27,500 bases of DNA from Nematostella vectensis. Taxonomy: Eukaryota > Cnidaria > Anthozoa > Actiniaria > Edwardsiidae. The translations under genes were made by a program, and so were the position numbers. How positions within the stretch are numbered: the first letter of the stretch is position 1; every line of letters starts with the position of its first letter. The notes beneath the pieces are model-generated. The model searched no databases. It was not told where the DNA came from and saw only the letters and a program-made list of their open reading frames with translations. Location: assembly GCF_932526225.1 (NCBI RefSeq), contig NC_064041.1, forward strand, positions 12,291,951-12,319,450, read 5' to 3'. This document shows, in pieces, positions 8,840-16,828 of the stretch.

Positions 8840-10024
8840 TTAATGATGCACATCTTTACCCTCGTAGAGGTGTTGGAAATGTTGGCGGTAGAGCTTGTCA
8901 AACAGCTGTTTAGCACGCTGCTCCCCCTTCATGTTCTCCCATCGGGTGCGGAGTTCGCTCTGTGCTGCGTGTCCAGCGAGTCGCAGCTTTTGGTGCGTGT
9001 AATCACCGTGCTTGTGCTGGAGAAAGAGGGCGAGTGCGTCCAGTCGGGAGCTTGAGTCCACTCCAGCGATTCTGCGGGCGTCTGATTTGAGATCTTTAAC
9101 GAAAGCCCGCTCGTTTTCAGCTCGACTTCCAGCTCGACTTTCCTTTCGCGGGGGAGAGTCCGTTAAGTGAAGACCGGGTGGTCTTTTCTCTCCGGTCTTC
9201 GGGGAGGGTTCCTCGGTGCCGGTCTTTGGGGAGGACTCTGTTGGTATAAGGGAATCCGCGGAGATTGTGTGCTCTTGCGCTGTTGCGGGGGCAGCTGCCT
9301 CGTCCTGGTCCTTTTCGCGGTCAGAGGCCGTCTCTGTCGGTAGCGGCAGATCCGGCGATAGTGGTGGGAGTGTCTCCTCCTCCTGCGCGCACTGCATGCG
9401 CTCCTGTTCGGTGGTGAGTTCTTCTCGACGACGGCGATGAGGGCGTCGGCGCGGTTTGGTGCATTCTTTCACACCGTGGCCTATCTCTGAGCATCTTAGG
9501 CAACTCTGAGGTTGCCCAGTATATTTGAAGCTCAGAGAGGCTCCGTTTGTTGTTAGGCGGGCTGGCAGGTCACGGAGTAACTTGTCGTACAGGACAAGGC
9601 GGCATCCATTTTCGAAAGCAGCCAGGTCGGGCTCTTTGTGATGAAGCCGCGAAATAGAGTGTAGGTCTCCGTATCTGGTCATCAAGTCGCGGAAGGTGTC
9701 ATCCGGGAACTCAACAGGCACAAATACGGAGACTGCCGTTCTGCGCACGGAGACTGGGGCGAGTTGGTAGTGGCGGCCGCCGACGTCGAGGCCTCGAGAG
9801 GCAGCGAGAACAGCTGACTGCTCGGTTTTGAAGGTGACCTCTAGGCCAGAGACCACCTGGGCGGTGCCGACAATGTCGGCGCTTTCTGTCCCCAGGAAGG
9901 CGCGCAGGACCTCCGCCGCAGAGACTGGTGTGCTGTCGTATCGCAGACGTACTGTCCGCAGGGCTGCGAAAGACCGAAAGACGGTTGGTTTTCGCTGTTG
10001 TAAAGCGGCCTCCCTGTAAGACAT
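8840..10024 (-). CDS. LINE ORF1 protein, CCHC zinc knuckle, copy B
   Basis: 394-residue open frame starting at the MSYREAAL Met. Residues 20-110 alternate beta-like and helical segments and may be an RRM-like RNA-binding fold (inference). The CCHC knuckle is C175, C178, H183, C188, followed by an Arg-rich run (192-201). Residues 205-300 are acidic and Ser/Pro/Thr-rich with repeated PKTG, and about 310-394 is basic and helical. ORF1 proteins of LINEs bind the element RNA and form the RNP with ORF2 protein. The upstream Met used in copy A exists here too (10108), but a TGA at 10031-10033 ends that frame after 25 codons. Copy B therefore must start internally, or the short frame acts as an upstream ORF. 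Confidence 0.92.
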   Translation of the reverse strand: MSYREAALQQRKPTVFRSFAALRTVRLRYDSTPVSAAEVLRAFLGTESADIVGTAQVVSGLEVTFKTEQSAVLAASRGLDVGGRHYQLAPVSVRRTAVSVFVPVEFPDDTFRDLMTRYGDLHSISRLHHKEPDLAAFENGCRLVLYDKLLRDLPARLTTNGASLSFKYTGQPQSCLRCSEIGHGVKECTKPRRRPHRRRREELTTEQERMQCAQEEETLPPLSPDLPLPTETASDREKDQDEAAAPATAQEHTISADSLIPTESSPKTGTEEPSPKTGEKRPPGLHLTDSPPRKESRAGSRAENERAFVKDLKSDARRIAGVDSSSRLDALALFLQHKHGDYTHQKLRLAGHAAQSELRTRWENMKGEQRAKQLFDKLYRQHFQHLYEGKDVHH

Positions 10025-10364
10025 AGTCTTTCAAGTGGGCGTGGCTTTGGGCGTGTCCGTGGGCGTGTCCGTGGGCGTGTCCATGTCGTTTTCTGTTGGA
10101 GGAACCATTTTGGTGGGCGTGGTCAGGGCGTGGTCAGGGCGTGTTCTAGAGGCGTTCCCAAGCTGTGGGCGCGGTCCTGCTAAGCCCTGGTGCTAGCAGG
10201 TTTCTCTAGATCAAGCGTTATACCGTGGAAATTCCCAGAGAACGAAACACGTGTTTACGTGATTACGTAATCCGGGTTTTCCCACGCCGAGGGCGCTTAT
10301 ACGAGAAGACCCTCGTCTATTCTTATCTAACCTTCAAACCCGAGGCTTACACTCGTCTTCGGTC
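10025..10364 (-). other. 5' UTR of LINE copy B
   Basis: 340 bp between U2 nt 50 and the ORF1 Met. It contains a 25-codon upstream frame (10031-10108) and the 12 bp repeat. I see no TATA element or recognisable internal promoter. Transcription from the U2 promoter just upstream is a plausible alternative. Confidence 0.72.
10049..10083. repeat. 12 bp tandem repeat upstream of ORF1, copy B
   Basis: About three units of GGGCGTGTCCGT, as in copy A. Copy B carries extra GGGCGTGG beside it (10037-10044), where copy A differs. The base changes that create the in-frame TGA lie in this flank, so repeat-linked mutation may have caused them. Confidence 0.78.
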
Positions 10365-10380
10365 GATAAGAACAGATACT
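10365..10380 (-). repeat. Target-site duplication, U2 nt 35-50 (5' flank of copy B)
   Basis: GATAAGAACAGATACT, still joined to U2 nt 1-34 and so the original site. It is an exact match to 4798-4813. The 16 bp length gives the stagger between the two strand cuts. Confidence 0.95.
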
Positions 10381-10414
10381 ACACTTGATCTTAGCCAAAA
10401 GGCCGAGAAGCGAT
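10365..10414 (-). pseudogene. U2 snRNA gene 5' fragment (nt 1-50), split by LINE
   Basis: The first 50 nt of U2, ending after CTTATC where the LINE begins. It keeps the 5' hairpin and the GUAGUA branch-point recognition sequence (nt 33-38) but lacks half of stem IIa, the Sm site and stems III-IV. A transcript starting here would be a U2-LINE chimera, not a snRNA. The remaining U2 sequence should lie beyond the left edge of the window, after copy A. Confidence 0.95.
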
Positions 10415-10463
10415 GCAGAATCTGGCTCGGACTACATGGAGCGTTTATCATTCTAGGCCTCCG

Positions 10464-10478
10464 CCATGTGGGTGACGG
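10464..10478 (-). promoter_or_regulatory. PSE of the split U2 gene (unit 0)
   Basis: - strand CCGTCACCCACATGG at -64 to -50 from the U2 start (10414). It closely matches the U1 element CCGTTCCCACATGG at -65 to -52. Shared sequence at this spacing fits the PSE bound by SNAPc. Here it would drive the U2 fragment and the LINE behind it. Confidence 0.75.
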
Positions 10479-10508
10479 ACTCGGTTTTAGGCCCTTCTGC
10501 CTCCTAAG

Positions 10509-10520
10509 ATCACATGTGAT
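10509..10520. promoter_or_regulatory. Palindrome ATCACATGTGAT upstream of U2 (candidate distal element)
   Basis: Perfect 12 bp palindrome with an E-box-like CACATGTG core at -95 to -106 from U2, kept in every unit (for example 12209-12220). It lies between U2 and 5S. Function is unproven; it could be a distal enhancer site for U2 or act on both divergent genes. Confidence 0.4.
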
Positions 10521-10639
10521 GATCAGTCATGAACGTAGTGCTATCACGTACGAGCAGTATTCGCTTGATACACCGTCTTTGCGAGTGCAATGAGACATTT
10601 TTACCGCGCTAGTGCGTGCGTACGTTCTCACCGCACCGC

Positions 10640-10646
10640 TATAAAA
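10640..10646 (+). promoter_or_regulatory. TATA-like element of 5S (unit 0)
   Basis: TATAAAA at -32 to -26 from the 5S start, repeated in all units. Invertebrate 5S genes often need a TATA-like upstream element besides the internal control region. Confidence 0.75.
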
Positions 10647-10671
10647 GTCTAAAATATCACCGAGATCTTTC

Positions 10672-10699
10672 GTCTACGGCCATACCATCGAGAAAACAC

Positions 10700-10730
<31 letters not shown>

Positions 10731-10791
10731 GATTGGGCGCGGTTAGTACTTGGATGGGTGACCGCCTGGGAATACCGCGTGCTGTAGGCAT
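10672..10791 (+). rRNA. 5S rRNA (unit 0)
   Basis: About 120 nt. The start GTCTACGGCC pairs with the end GCTGTAGGC to form helix I. The Pol III internal promoter is clear: an A-box region around AAGTTAAGCTCGATTGGG and a C-box region around TTGGATGGGTGACCGCC. The TATA-like box lies 26-32 bp upstream and T-runs follow directly. The sequence is of invertebrate type (for example GGTTCTCGTCCGATCACCGAAG, split here only by family comparison) and identical in all ten copies. It is transcribed away from the U2 gene, with 257 bp between the two starts. This is the 5S nearest the LINE insertion and appears unharmed. Confidence 0.97.
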
Positions 10792-11562
10792 TTCTTTTTC
10801 ATTTTTTTCTAAACTATAAAGAAAAAGTTAGTGCAGGTTGATCATTGTCTAAGCTAAAGAAATGCCTCAGTTGTATGCGTTCTCAACTCGATCTATAGAC
10901 AATTCAGGCATACTCAGCGACCGTATTGTAATCAAAATCGCGGTCGTAAACGTTCGCAAACGTTCAGCAGATTCAAGTAGAGTCATAATATTACAAGCGA
11001 TCAGATCAGTGGATTGTGAAAGCCTGTAAGAGCGTTAGTACTCGCATAGGAAATGTCTCTCAATGCAGTAAAATACTATGAGAGAAAGTGCGCAGTATTA
11101 TCGCATTGGTCGCGCGTTTACACCGCGAGTGAACACGAACATTACTCAGCTCACATCTCATACAAGCTGAGATGCCATTCATAGCGTAAACCTTGTCCAA
11201 ATAAATGCTTTTCGAGATCATGTTTTCACTCACTAGAATAAAGCGCGAAGGTTGCAAAGCAGCGCGCGTATTCCACTGTTCTATTTTAGTGACGAAACAG
11301 TCGCACTGAACTTTCATCGCCGGTTAGCAACAACTGATCAAAACACAGCTCACCTTCGCTCGTTTCATCGCAAAAACACCGCTAGAATGCAGACCAAACA
11401 CGACTAAAGCCTCTGCCCACCATGACGGTAATGTGAGAGCAAGTTGTTCGCTATTAGAAGTTAGAAATTTTACAATAGTTGACTGATTACAAGCGGTGTG
11501 AAGTCCGTGCTCTCGAGTCGCTCGTTGTGATTGTGTTGTGATTACACTTGATTCGTATTGTT
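10792..11562. other. 5S-U1 intergenic spacer (unit 0, reference form)
   Basis: 771 bp between the ends of the convergent 5S and U1 genes. It contains the 5S T-runs, a short direct repeat of AAACGTTC, and two small inverted repeats: TCTCTCA/TGAGAGA at 11056-11062 and 11079-11085, and CATCTCA/TGAGATG at 11154-11160 and 11168-11174. I looked for U4, U5, U6, tRNA and spliced-leader signatures and found none convincing. Open frames here look incidental. Confidence 0.8.
10795..10808 (+). terminator. Pol III T-run terminator of 5S (unit 0)
   Basis: TTTTT at 10795-10799 and TTTTTTT at 10802-10808, starting 4 nt after the gene end. It is repeated after each 5S copy and serves as a standard Pol III stop. 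Confidence 0.88.
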
Positions 11563-11599
<37 letters not shown>

Positions 11600-11605
11600 A
11601 TTATA

Positions 11606-11637
<32 letters not shown>

Positions 11638-11728
11638 GGGGTCAACCCAATCGAAGTGCAATGAGAGGGCCTCACCCTGAGAGGACCGCCTTGGTGATCA
11701 CGGTAAACCTCCCGCGTCAGGTAAGTAT
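11563..11728 (-). ncRNA. U1 snRNA (unit 0)
   Basis: About 166 nt, the RNA of the U1 snRNP, which recognises 5' splice sites. The 5' end AUACUUACCUG (11718-11728) is the splice-site pairing sequence. Stem-loop II holds AUUGCAC, the U1A-binding loop. The Sm site is AUAAUUUCUGG, and a final G/C-rich hairpin closes the RNA. Stem-loop I has GAUCACCAAGG, where human and fly have GAUCACGAAGG; this change (nt 36 here, + strand 11693) is in every copy. The PSE lies at 11780-11793 (-65 to -52). It sits downstream of U2 in the same direction, 198 bp after the U2 end. The 3' end is set by alignment to known U1 and may be off by a few bases. Confidence 0.96.
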
Positions 11729-11779
11729 GAGTTTATTTGGCGTCCCTGTACACCGACTGTCCCCGGCTGATTTCATCCT

Positions 11780-11793
11780 CCATGTGGGAACGG
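11780..11793 (-). promoter_or_regulatory. PSE of U1 (unit 0)
   Basis: - strand CCGTTCCCACATGG at -65 to -52 from the U1 start, nearly the same sequence and spacing as the U2 element. It is identical in all ten units. No TATA box follows, as expected for Pol II snRNA genes. Confidence 0.77.
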
Positions 11794-11912
11794 TGCATCG
11801 CGGTGATTATGACCCGTCGTCTTAATGACGATCCTGTCTCTTATTGATCTCTCCCGCTATAGCTCGCATGAACAGCACGTAAATGATGCTCGAGGTGTTG
11901 CTTGAATGTGTC

Positions 11913-11926
11913 TTCCCGAAAGGGAA
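11913..11926 (-). terminator. Hairpin just 3' of U2 (unit 0), possible processing signal
   Basis: Inverted repeat TTCCC/GGGAA with a 4-nt loop directly after the inferred U2 3' end, present in all units. It may be in the pre-U2 3' extension or take part in 3' end formation. I could not recognise a convincing 3' box. Confidence 0.35.
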
Positions 11927-12114
11927 GGGGGCCGTACTCGGAGGTAGTGCAATACCGAGACAACCCGTGGCTGGGACGCAGCAAGCCGCTTATTCCACAG
12001 CCAGTTTCCAAAAATCAGTTTAATATATGAGCTACTCAATGAGCAGCGTATCAGATATTAAGCTGATAAGAACAGATACTACACTTGATCTTAGCCAAAA
12101 GGCCGAGAAGCGAT
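11927..12114 (-). ncRNA. U2 snRNA (first intact copy, units 0/1)
   Basis: 188 nt, the same length as human U2, and part of the snRNP that pairs with the intron branch site. The 5' end is AUCGCUUCUCGG, followed by GUAGUA (nt 33-38, branch-site pairing). Stem IIa is UAUCAG/CUGAUA (nt 47-52 with 61-66) and stem IIb is GCUGCUC/GAGUAGC. The Sm site is AUUUUUGG (complement at 12008-12015). Stem III is UGGCUG/CAGCCA and stem IV is CUCGG/CCGAG. The PSE is at 12164-12178. It diverges from the 5S gene on its right. The LINE target, nt 35-50, is intact. Confidence 0.97.
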
Positions 12115-12371
12115 GCAGAATCTGGCTCGGACTACATGGAGCGTTTATCATTCTAGGCCTCCACCATGTGGGTGACGGACTCGGTTTTAGGCCCTTCTGC
12201 CTCCTAAGATCACATGTGATGATCAGTCATGAACGTAGTGCTATCACGTACGAGCAGTATTCGCTTGATACACCGTCTTTGCGAGTGCAATGAGACATTT
12301 TTACCGCGCTAGTGCGTGCGTACGTTCTCACCGCACCGCTATAAAAGTCTAAAATATCACCGAGATCTTTC

Positions 12372-12399
12372 GTCTACGGCCATACCATCGAGAAAACAC

Positions 12400-12430
<31 letters not shown>

Positions 12431-12491
12431 GATTGGGCGCGGTTAGTACTTGGATGGGTGACCGCCTGGGAATACCGCGTGCTGTAGGCAT
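12372..12491 (+). rRNA. 5S rRNA (unit 1)
   Basis: Identical to the unit 0 copy, with TATAAAA at 12340-12346 and T-runs from 12495. Confidence 0.97.
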
Positions 12492-13262
12492 TTCTTTTTC
12501 ATTTTTTTCTAAACTATAAAGAAAAAGTTAGTGCAGGTTGATCATTGTTTAAGCTAAAGAAATGCCTCAGTTGTATGCGTTCTCAACTCGATCTATAGAC
12601 AATTCAGGCATACTCAGCGACCGTATTGTAATCAAAATCGCGGTCGTAAACGTTCGCAAACGTTCAGCAGATTCAAGTAGAGTCATAATATTACAAGCGA
12701 TCAGATCAGTGGATTGTGAAAGCCTGTAAGAGCGTTAGTACTCGCATAGGAAATGTCTCTCAATGCAGTAAAATACTATGAGAGAAAGTGCGCAGTATTA
12801 TCGCATTGGTCGCGCGTTTACACCGCGAGTGAACACGAACATTACTCAGCTCACATCTCATACAAGCTGAGATGCCATTCATAGCGTAAACCTTGTCCAA
12901 ATAAATGCTTTTCGAGATCATGTTTTCACTCACTAGAATAAAGCGCGAAGGTTGCAAAGCAGCGCGCGTATTCCACTGTTCTATTTTAGTGACGAAACAG
13001 TCGCACTGAACTTTCATCGCCGGTTAGCAACAACTGATCAAAACACAGCTCACCTTCGCTCGTTTCATCGCAAAAACACCGCTAGAATGCAGACCAAACA
13101 CGACTAAAGCCTCTGCCCACCATGACGGTAATGTGAGAGCAAGTTGTTCGCTATTAGAAGTTAGAAATTTTACAATAGTTGACTGATTACAAGCGGTGTG
13201 AAGTCCGTGCTCTCGAGTCGCTCGTTGTGATTGTGTTGTGATTACACTTGATTCGTATTGTT
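12492..13262. other. 5S-U1 spacer (unit 1)
   Basis: 771 bp. Differs from unit 0 at 12549 (T instead of C). No gene seen. Confidence 0.8.
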
Positions 13263-13299
<37 letters not shown>

Positions 13300-13305
13300 A
13301 TTATA

Positions 13306-13337
<32 letters not shown>

Positions 13338-13428
13338 GGGGTCAACCCAATCGAAGTGCAATGAGAGGGCCTCACCCTGAGAGGACCGCCTTGGTGATCA
13401 CGGTAAACCTCCCGCGTCAGGTAAGTAT
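13263..13428 (-). ncRNA. U1 snRNA (unit 1)
   Basis: Same as the unit 0 copy, including the stem-loop I variant. PSE at 13480-13493. Confidence 0.96.
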
Positions 13429-13626
13429 GAGTTTATTTGGCGTCCCTGTACACCGACTGTCCCCGGCTGATTTCATCCTCCATGTGGGAACGGTGCATCG
13501 CGGTGATTATGACCCGTCGTCTTAATGACGATCCTGTCTCTTATTGATCTCTCCCGCTATAGCTCGCATGAACAGCACGTAAATGATGCTCGAGGTGTTG
13601 CTTGAATGTGTCTTCCCGAAAGGGAA

Positions 13627-13814
13627 GGGGGCCGTACTCGGAGGTAGTGCAATACCGAGACAACCCGTGGCTGGGACGCAGCAAGCCGCTTATTCCACAG
13701 CCAGTTTCCAAAAATCAGTTTAATATATGAGCTACTCAATGAGCAGCGTATCAGATATTAAGCTGATAAGAACAGATACTACACTTGATCTTAGCCAAAA
13801 GGCCGAGAAGCGAT
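13627..13814 (-). ncRNA. U2 snRNA (units 1/2)
   Basis: Intact gene body. Its PSE (13864-13878) is unusual: the core reads CATGGGGGT on the + strand where all others read CATGTGGGT, a single-base change that could lower promoter strength. Confidence 0.97.
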
Positions 13815-13863
13815 GCAGAATCTGGCTCGGACTACATGGAGCGTTTATCATTCTAGGCCTCCA

Positions 13864-13878
13864 CCATGGGGGTGACGG
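13864..13878 (-). promoter_or_regulatory. Variant U2 PSE (unit 2)
   Basis: Single base change (G instead of T on the + strand, 13869) inside the block shared by U1 and U2 PSEs. It is the only PSE-core change seen among 21 U1 and U2 promoters in the window. Confidence 0.7.
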
Positions 13879-14071
13879 ACTCGGTTTTAGGCCCTTCTGC
13901 CTCCTAAGATCACATGTGATGATCAGTCATGAACGTAGTGCTATCACGTACGAGCAGTATTCGCTTGATACACCGTCTTTGCGAGTGCAATGAGACATTT
14001 TTACCGCGCTAGTGCGTGCGTACGTTCTCACCGCACCGCTATAAAAGTCTAAAATATCACCGAGATCTTTC

Positions 14072-14099
14072 GTCTACGGCCATACCATCGAGAAAACAC

Positions 14100-14130
<31 letters not shown>

Positions 14131-14191
14131 GATTGGGCGCGGTTAGTACTTGGATGGGTGACCGCCTGGGAATACCGCGTGCTGTAGGCAT
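14072..14191 (+). rRNA. 5S rRNA (unit 2)
   Basis: Identical to the unit 0 copy, with the same TATA-like box and T-runs. Confidence 0.97.
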
Positions 14192-14962
14192 TTCTTTTTC
14201 ATTTTTTTCTAAACTATAAAGAAAAAGTTAGTGCAGGTTGATCATTGTCTAAGCTAAAGAAATGCCTCAGTTGTATGCGTTTTCAACTCGATCTATAGAC
14301 AATTCAGGCATACTCAGCGACCGTATTGTAATCAAAATCGCGGTCGTAAACGTTCGCAAACGTTCAGCAGATTCAAGTAGAGTCATAATATTACAAGCGA
14401 TCAGATCAGTGGATTGTGAAAGCCTGTAAGAGCGTTAGTACTCGCATAGGAAATGTCTCTCAATGCAGTAAAATACTATGAGAGAAAGTGCGCAGTATTA
14501 TCGCATTGGTCGCGCGTTTACACCGCGAGTGAACACGAACATTACTCAGCTCACATCTCATACAAGCTGAGATGCCATTCATAGCGTAAACCTTGTCCAA
14601 ATAAATGCTTTTCGAGATCATGTTTTCACTCACTAGAATAAAGCGCGAAGGTTGCAAAGCAGCGCGCGTATTCCACTGTTCTATTTTAGTGACGAAACAG
14701 TCGCACTGAACTTTCATCGCCGGTTAGCAACAACTGATCAAAACACAGCTCACCTTCGCTCGTTTCATCGCAAAAACACCGCTAGAATGCAGACCAAACA
14801 CAACTAAAGCCTCTGCCCACCATGACGGTAATGTGAGAGCAAGTTGTTCGCTATTAGAAGTTAGAAATTTTACAATAGTTGACTGATTACAAGCGGTGTG
14901 AAGTCCGTGCTCTCGAGTCGCTCGTTGTGATTGTGTTGTGATTACACTTGATTCGTATTGTT
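14192..14962. other. 5S-U1 spacer (unit 2)
   Basis: 771 bp, with single-base differences at 14282 (T for C) and 14802 (A for G). No gene seen. Confidence 0.8.
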
Positions 14963-14999
<37 letters not shown>

Positions 15000-15005
15000 A
15001 TTATA

Positions 15006-15037
<32 letters not shown>

Positions 15038-15128
15038 GGGGTCAACCCAATCGAAGTGCAATGAGAGGGCCTCACCCTGAGAGGACCGCCTTGGTGATCA
15101 CGGTAAACCTCCCGCGTCAGGTAAGTAT
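14963..15128 (-). ncRNA. U1 snRNA (unit 2)
   Basis: Same as the unit 0 copy. PSE at 15180-15193. Confidence 0.96.
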
Positions 15129-15326
15129 GAGTTTATTTGGCGTCCCTGTACACCGACTGTCCCCGGCTGATTTCATCCTCCATGTGGGAACGGTGCATCG
15201 CGGTGATTATGACCCGTCGTCTTAATGACGATCCTGTCTCTTATTGATCTCTCCCGCTATAGCTCGCATGAACAGCACGTAAATGATGCTCGAGGTGTTG
15301 CTTGAATGTGTCTTCCCGAAAGGGAA

Positions 15327-15514
15327 GGGGGCCGTACTCGGAGGTAGTGCAATACCGAGACAACCCGTGGCTGGGACGCAGCAAGCCGCTTATTCCACAG
15401 CCAGTTTCCAAAAATCAGTTTAATATATGAGCTACTCAATGAGCAGCGTATCAGATATTAAGCTGATAAGAACAGATACTACACTTGATCTTAGCCAAAA
15501 GGCCGAGAAGCGAT
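15327..15514 (-). ncRNA. U2 snRNA (units 2/3)
   Basis: Intact, with no change from the first intact copy. PSE at 15564-15578, with the G form of the flanking base. Confidence 0.97.
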
Positions 15515-15771
15515 GCAGAATCTGGCTCGGACTACATGGAGCGTTTATCATTCTAGGCCTCCGCCATGTGGGTGACGGACTCGGTTTTAGGCCCTTCTGC
15601 CTCCTAAGATCACATGTGATGATCAGTCATGAACGTAGTGCTATCACGTACGAGCAGTATTCGCTTGATACACCGTCTTTGCGAGTGCAATGAGACATTT
15701 TTACCGCGCTAGTGCGTGCGTACGTTCTCACCGCACCGCTATAAAAGTCTAAAATATCACCGAGATCTTTC

Positions 15772-15799
15772 GTCTACGGCCATACCATCGAGAAAACAC

Positions 15800-15830
<31 letters not shown>

Positions 15831-15891
15831 GATTGGGCGCGGTTAGTACTTGGATGGGTGACCGCCTGGGAATACCGCGTGCTGTAGGCAT
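15772..15891 (+). rRNA. 5S rRNA (unit 3)
   Basis: Identical to the unit 0 copy. Confidence 0.97.
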
Positions 15892-16662
15892 TTCTTTTTC
15901 ATTTTTTTCTAAACTATAAAGAAAAAGTTAGTGCAGGTTGATCATTGTCTAAGCTAAAGAAATGCCTCAGTTGTATGCGTTCTCAACTCGATCTATAGAC
16001 AATTCAGGCATACTCAGCGACCGTATTGTAATCAAAATCGCGGTCGTAAACGTTCGCAAACGTTCAGCAGATTCAAGTAGAGTCATAATATTACAAGCGA
16101 TCAGATCAGTGGATTGTGAAAGCCTGTAAGAGCGTTAGTACTCGCATAGGAAATGTCTCTCAATGCAGTAAAATACTATGAGAGAAAGTGCGCAGTATTA
16201 TCGCATTGGTCGCGCGTTTACACCGCGAGTGAACACGAACATTACTCAGCTCACATCTCATACAAGCTGAGATGCCATTCATAGCGTAAACCTTGTCCAA
16301 ATAAATGCTTTTCGAGATCATGTTTTCACTCACTAGAATAAAGCGCGAAGGTTGCAAAGCAGCGCGCGTATTCCACTGTTCTGTTTTAGTGACGAAACAG
16401 TCGCACTGAACTTTCATCGCCGGTTAGCAACAACTGATCAAAACACAGCTCACCTTCGCTCGTTTCATCGCAAAAACACCGCTAGAATGCAGACCAAACA
16501 CGACTAAAGCCTCTGCCCACCATGACGGTAATGTGAGAGCAAGTTGTTCGCTATTAGAAGTTAGAAATTTTACAATAGTTGACTGATTACAAGCGGTGTG
16601 AAGTCCGTGCTCTCGAGTCGCTCGTTGTGATTGTGTTGTGATTACACTTGATTCGTATTGTT
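15892..16662. other. 5S-U1 spacer (unit 3)
   Basis: 771 bp, one difference at 16383 (G for A). No gene seen. Confidence 0.8.
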
Positions 16663-16699
<37 letters not shown>

Positions 16700-16705
16700 A
16701 TTATA

Positions 16706-16737
<32 letters not shown>

Positions 16738-16828
16738 GGGGTCAACCCAATCGAAGTGCAATGAGAGGGCCTCACCCTGAGAGGACCGCCTTGGTGATCA
16801 CGGTAAACCTCCCGCGTCAGGTAAGTAT
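16663..16828 (-). ncRNA. U1 snRNA (unit 3)
   Basis: Same as the unit 0 copy. PSE at 16880-16893. Confidence 0.96.

Larger units (their letters stand above)
4814..10364 (-). mobile_element. U2-targeted APE-type LINE, copy B (full length)
   Basis: Complete 5.55 kb element: 5' UTR, ORF1, ORF2, 3' UTR and a poly(A) tail (poly-T on the + strand at 4813-4823). It begins directly after nt 50 of a U2 gene and ends at a repeat of U2 nt 35-50, the signature of target-primed reverse transcription with a staggered cut. ORF2 carries an N-terminal APE endonuclease, not a C-terminal restriction-like one, which fits Tx1/L1-type elements and excludes the Utopia type. The full length, the open main ORFs, the tail and the exact duplication suggest a recent and possibly active copy. 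Family assignment needs a reverse transcriptase tree. Confidence 0.95.

Noticed and set aside
4814-10364. Assignment to the U2-targeting Utopia family
   Set aside because: Utopia has a C-terminal restriction-like endonuclease. This element has an N-terminal APE domain and two ORFs of L1/Tx1 type.
1-10364. The two LINE copies being one copy duplicated by assembly error
   Set aside because: They carry different indels, different bases and different flanks, joined by a proper tail and target duplication.
11085-11115. Resemblance of GTGCGCAGTATTATCGCATTGG to the start of U4 snRNA
   Set aside because: Only a short patchy match. The conserved U6-pairing region, the Sm site and the 3' stem of U4 are absent.
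11060-11317. 85-residue open frame on the - strand in the 5S-U1 spacer, repeated in all units
   Set aside because: Repeated only because the whole unit is homogenised. It shows no recognisable domain, and spacer changes alter its residues freely (for example at 16383 and 18047).
10792-11562. Possible U5, U6, tRNA or spliced-leader gene in the long spacer
   Set aside because: No U5 loop, U6 ACAGAGA region, tRNA B box or donor-site-plus-Sm-site arrangement was found on either strand.
11538-11825. 95-residue open frame on the + strand in every unit
   Set aside because: It lies antisense across the whole U1 gene and promoter; its conservation is that of U1.
12027-12293. 88-90 residue open frame on the + strand across the U2 start
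   Set aside because: Antisense to the U2 5' half and its promoter; its end changes with the 13 bp deletion.
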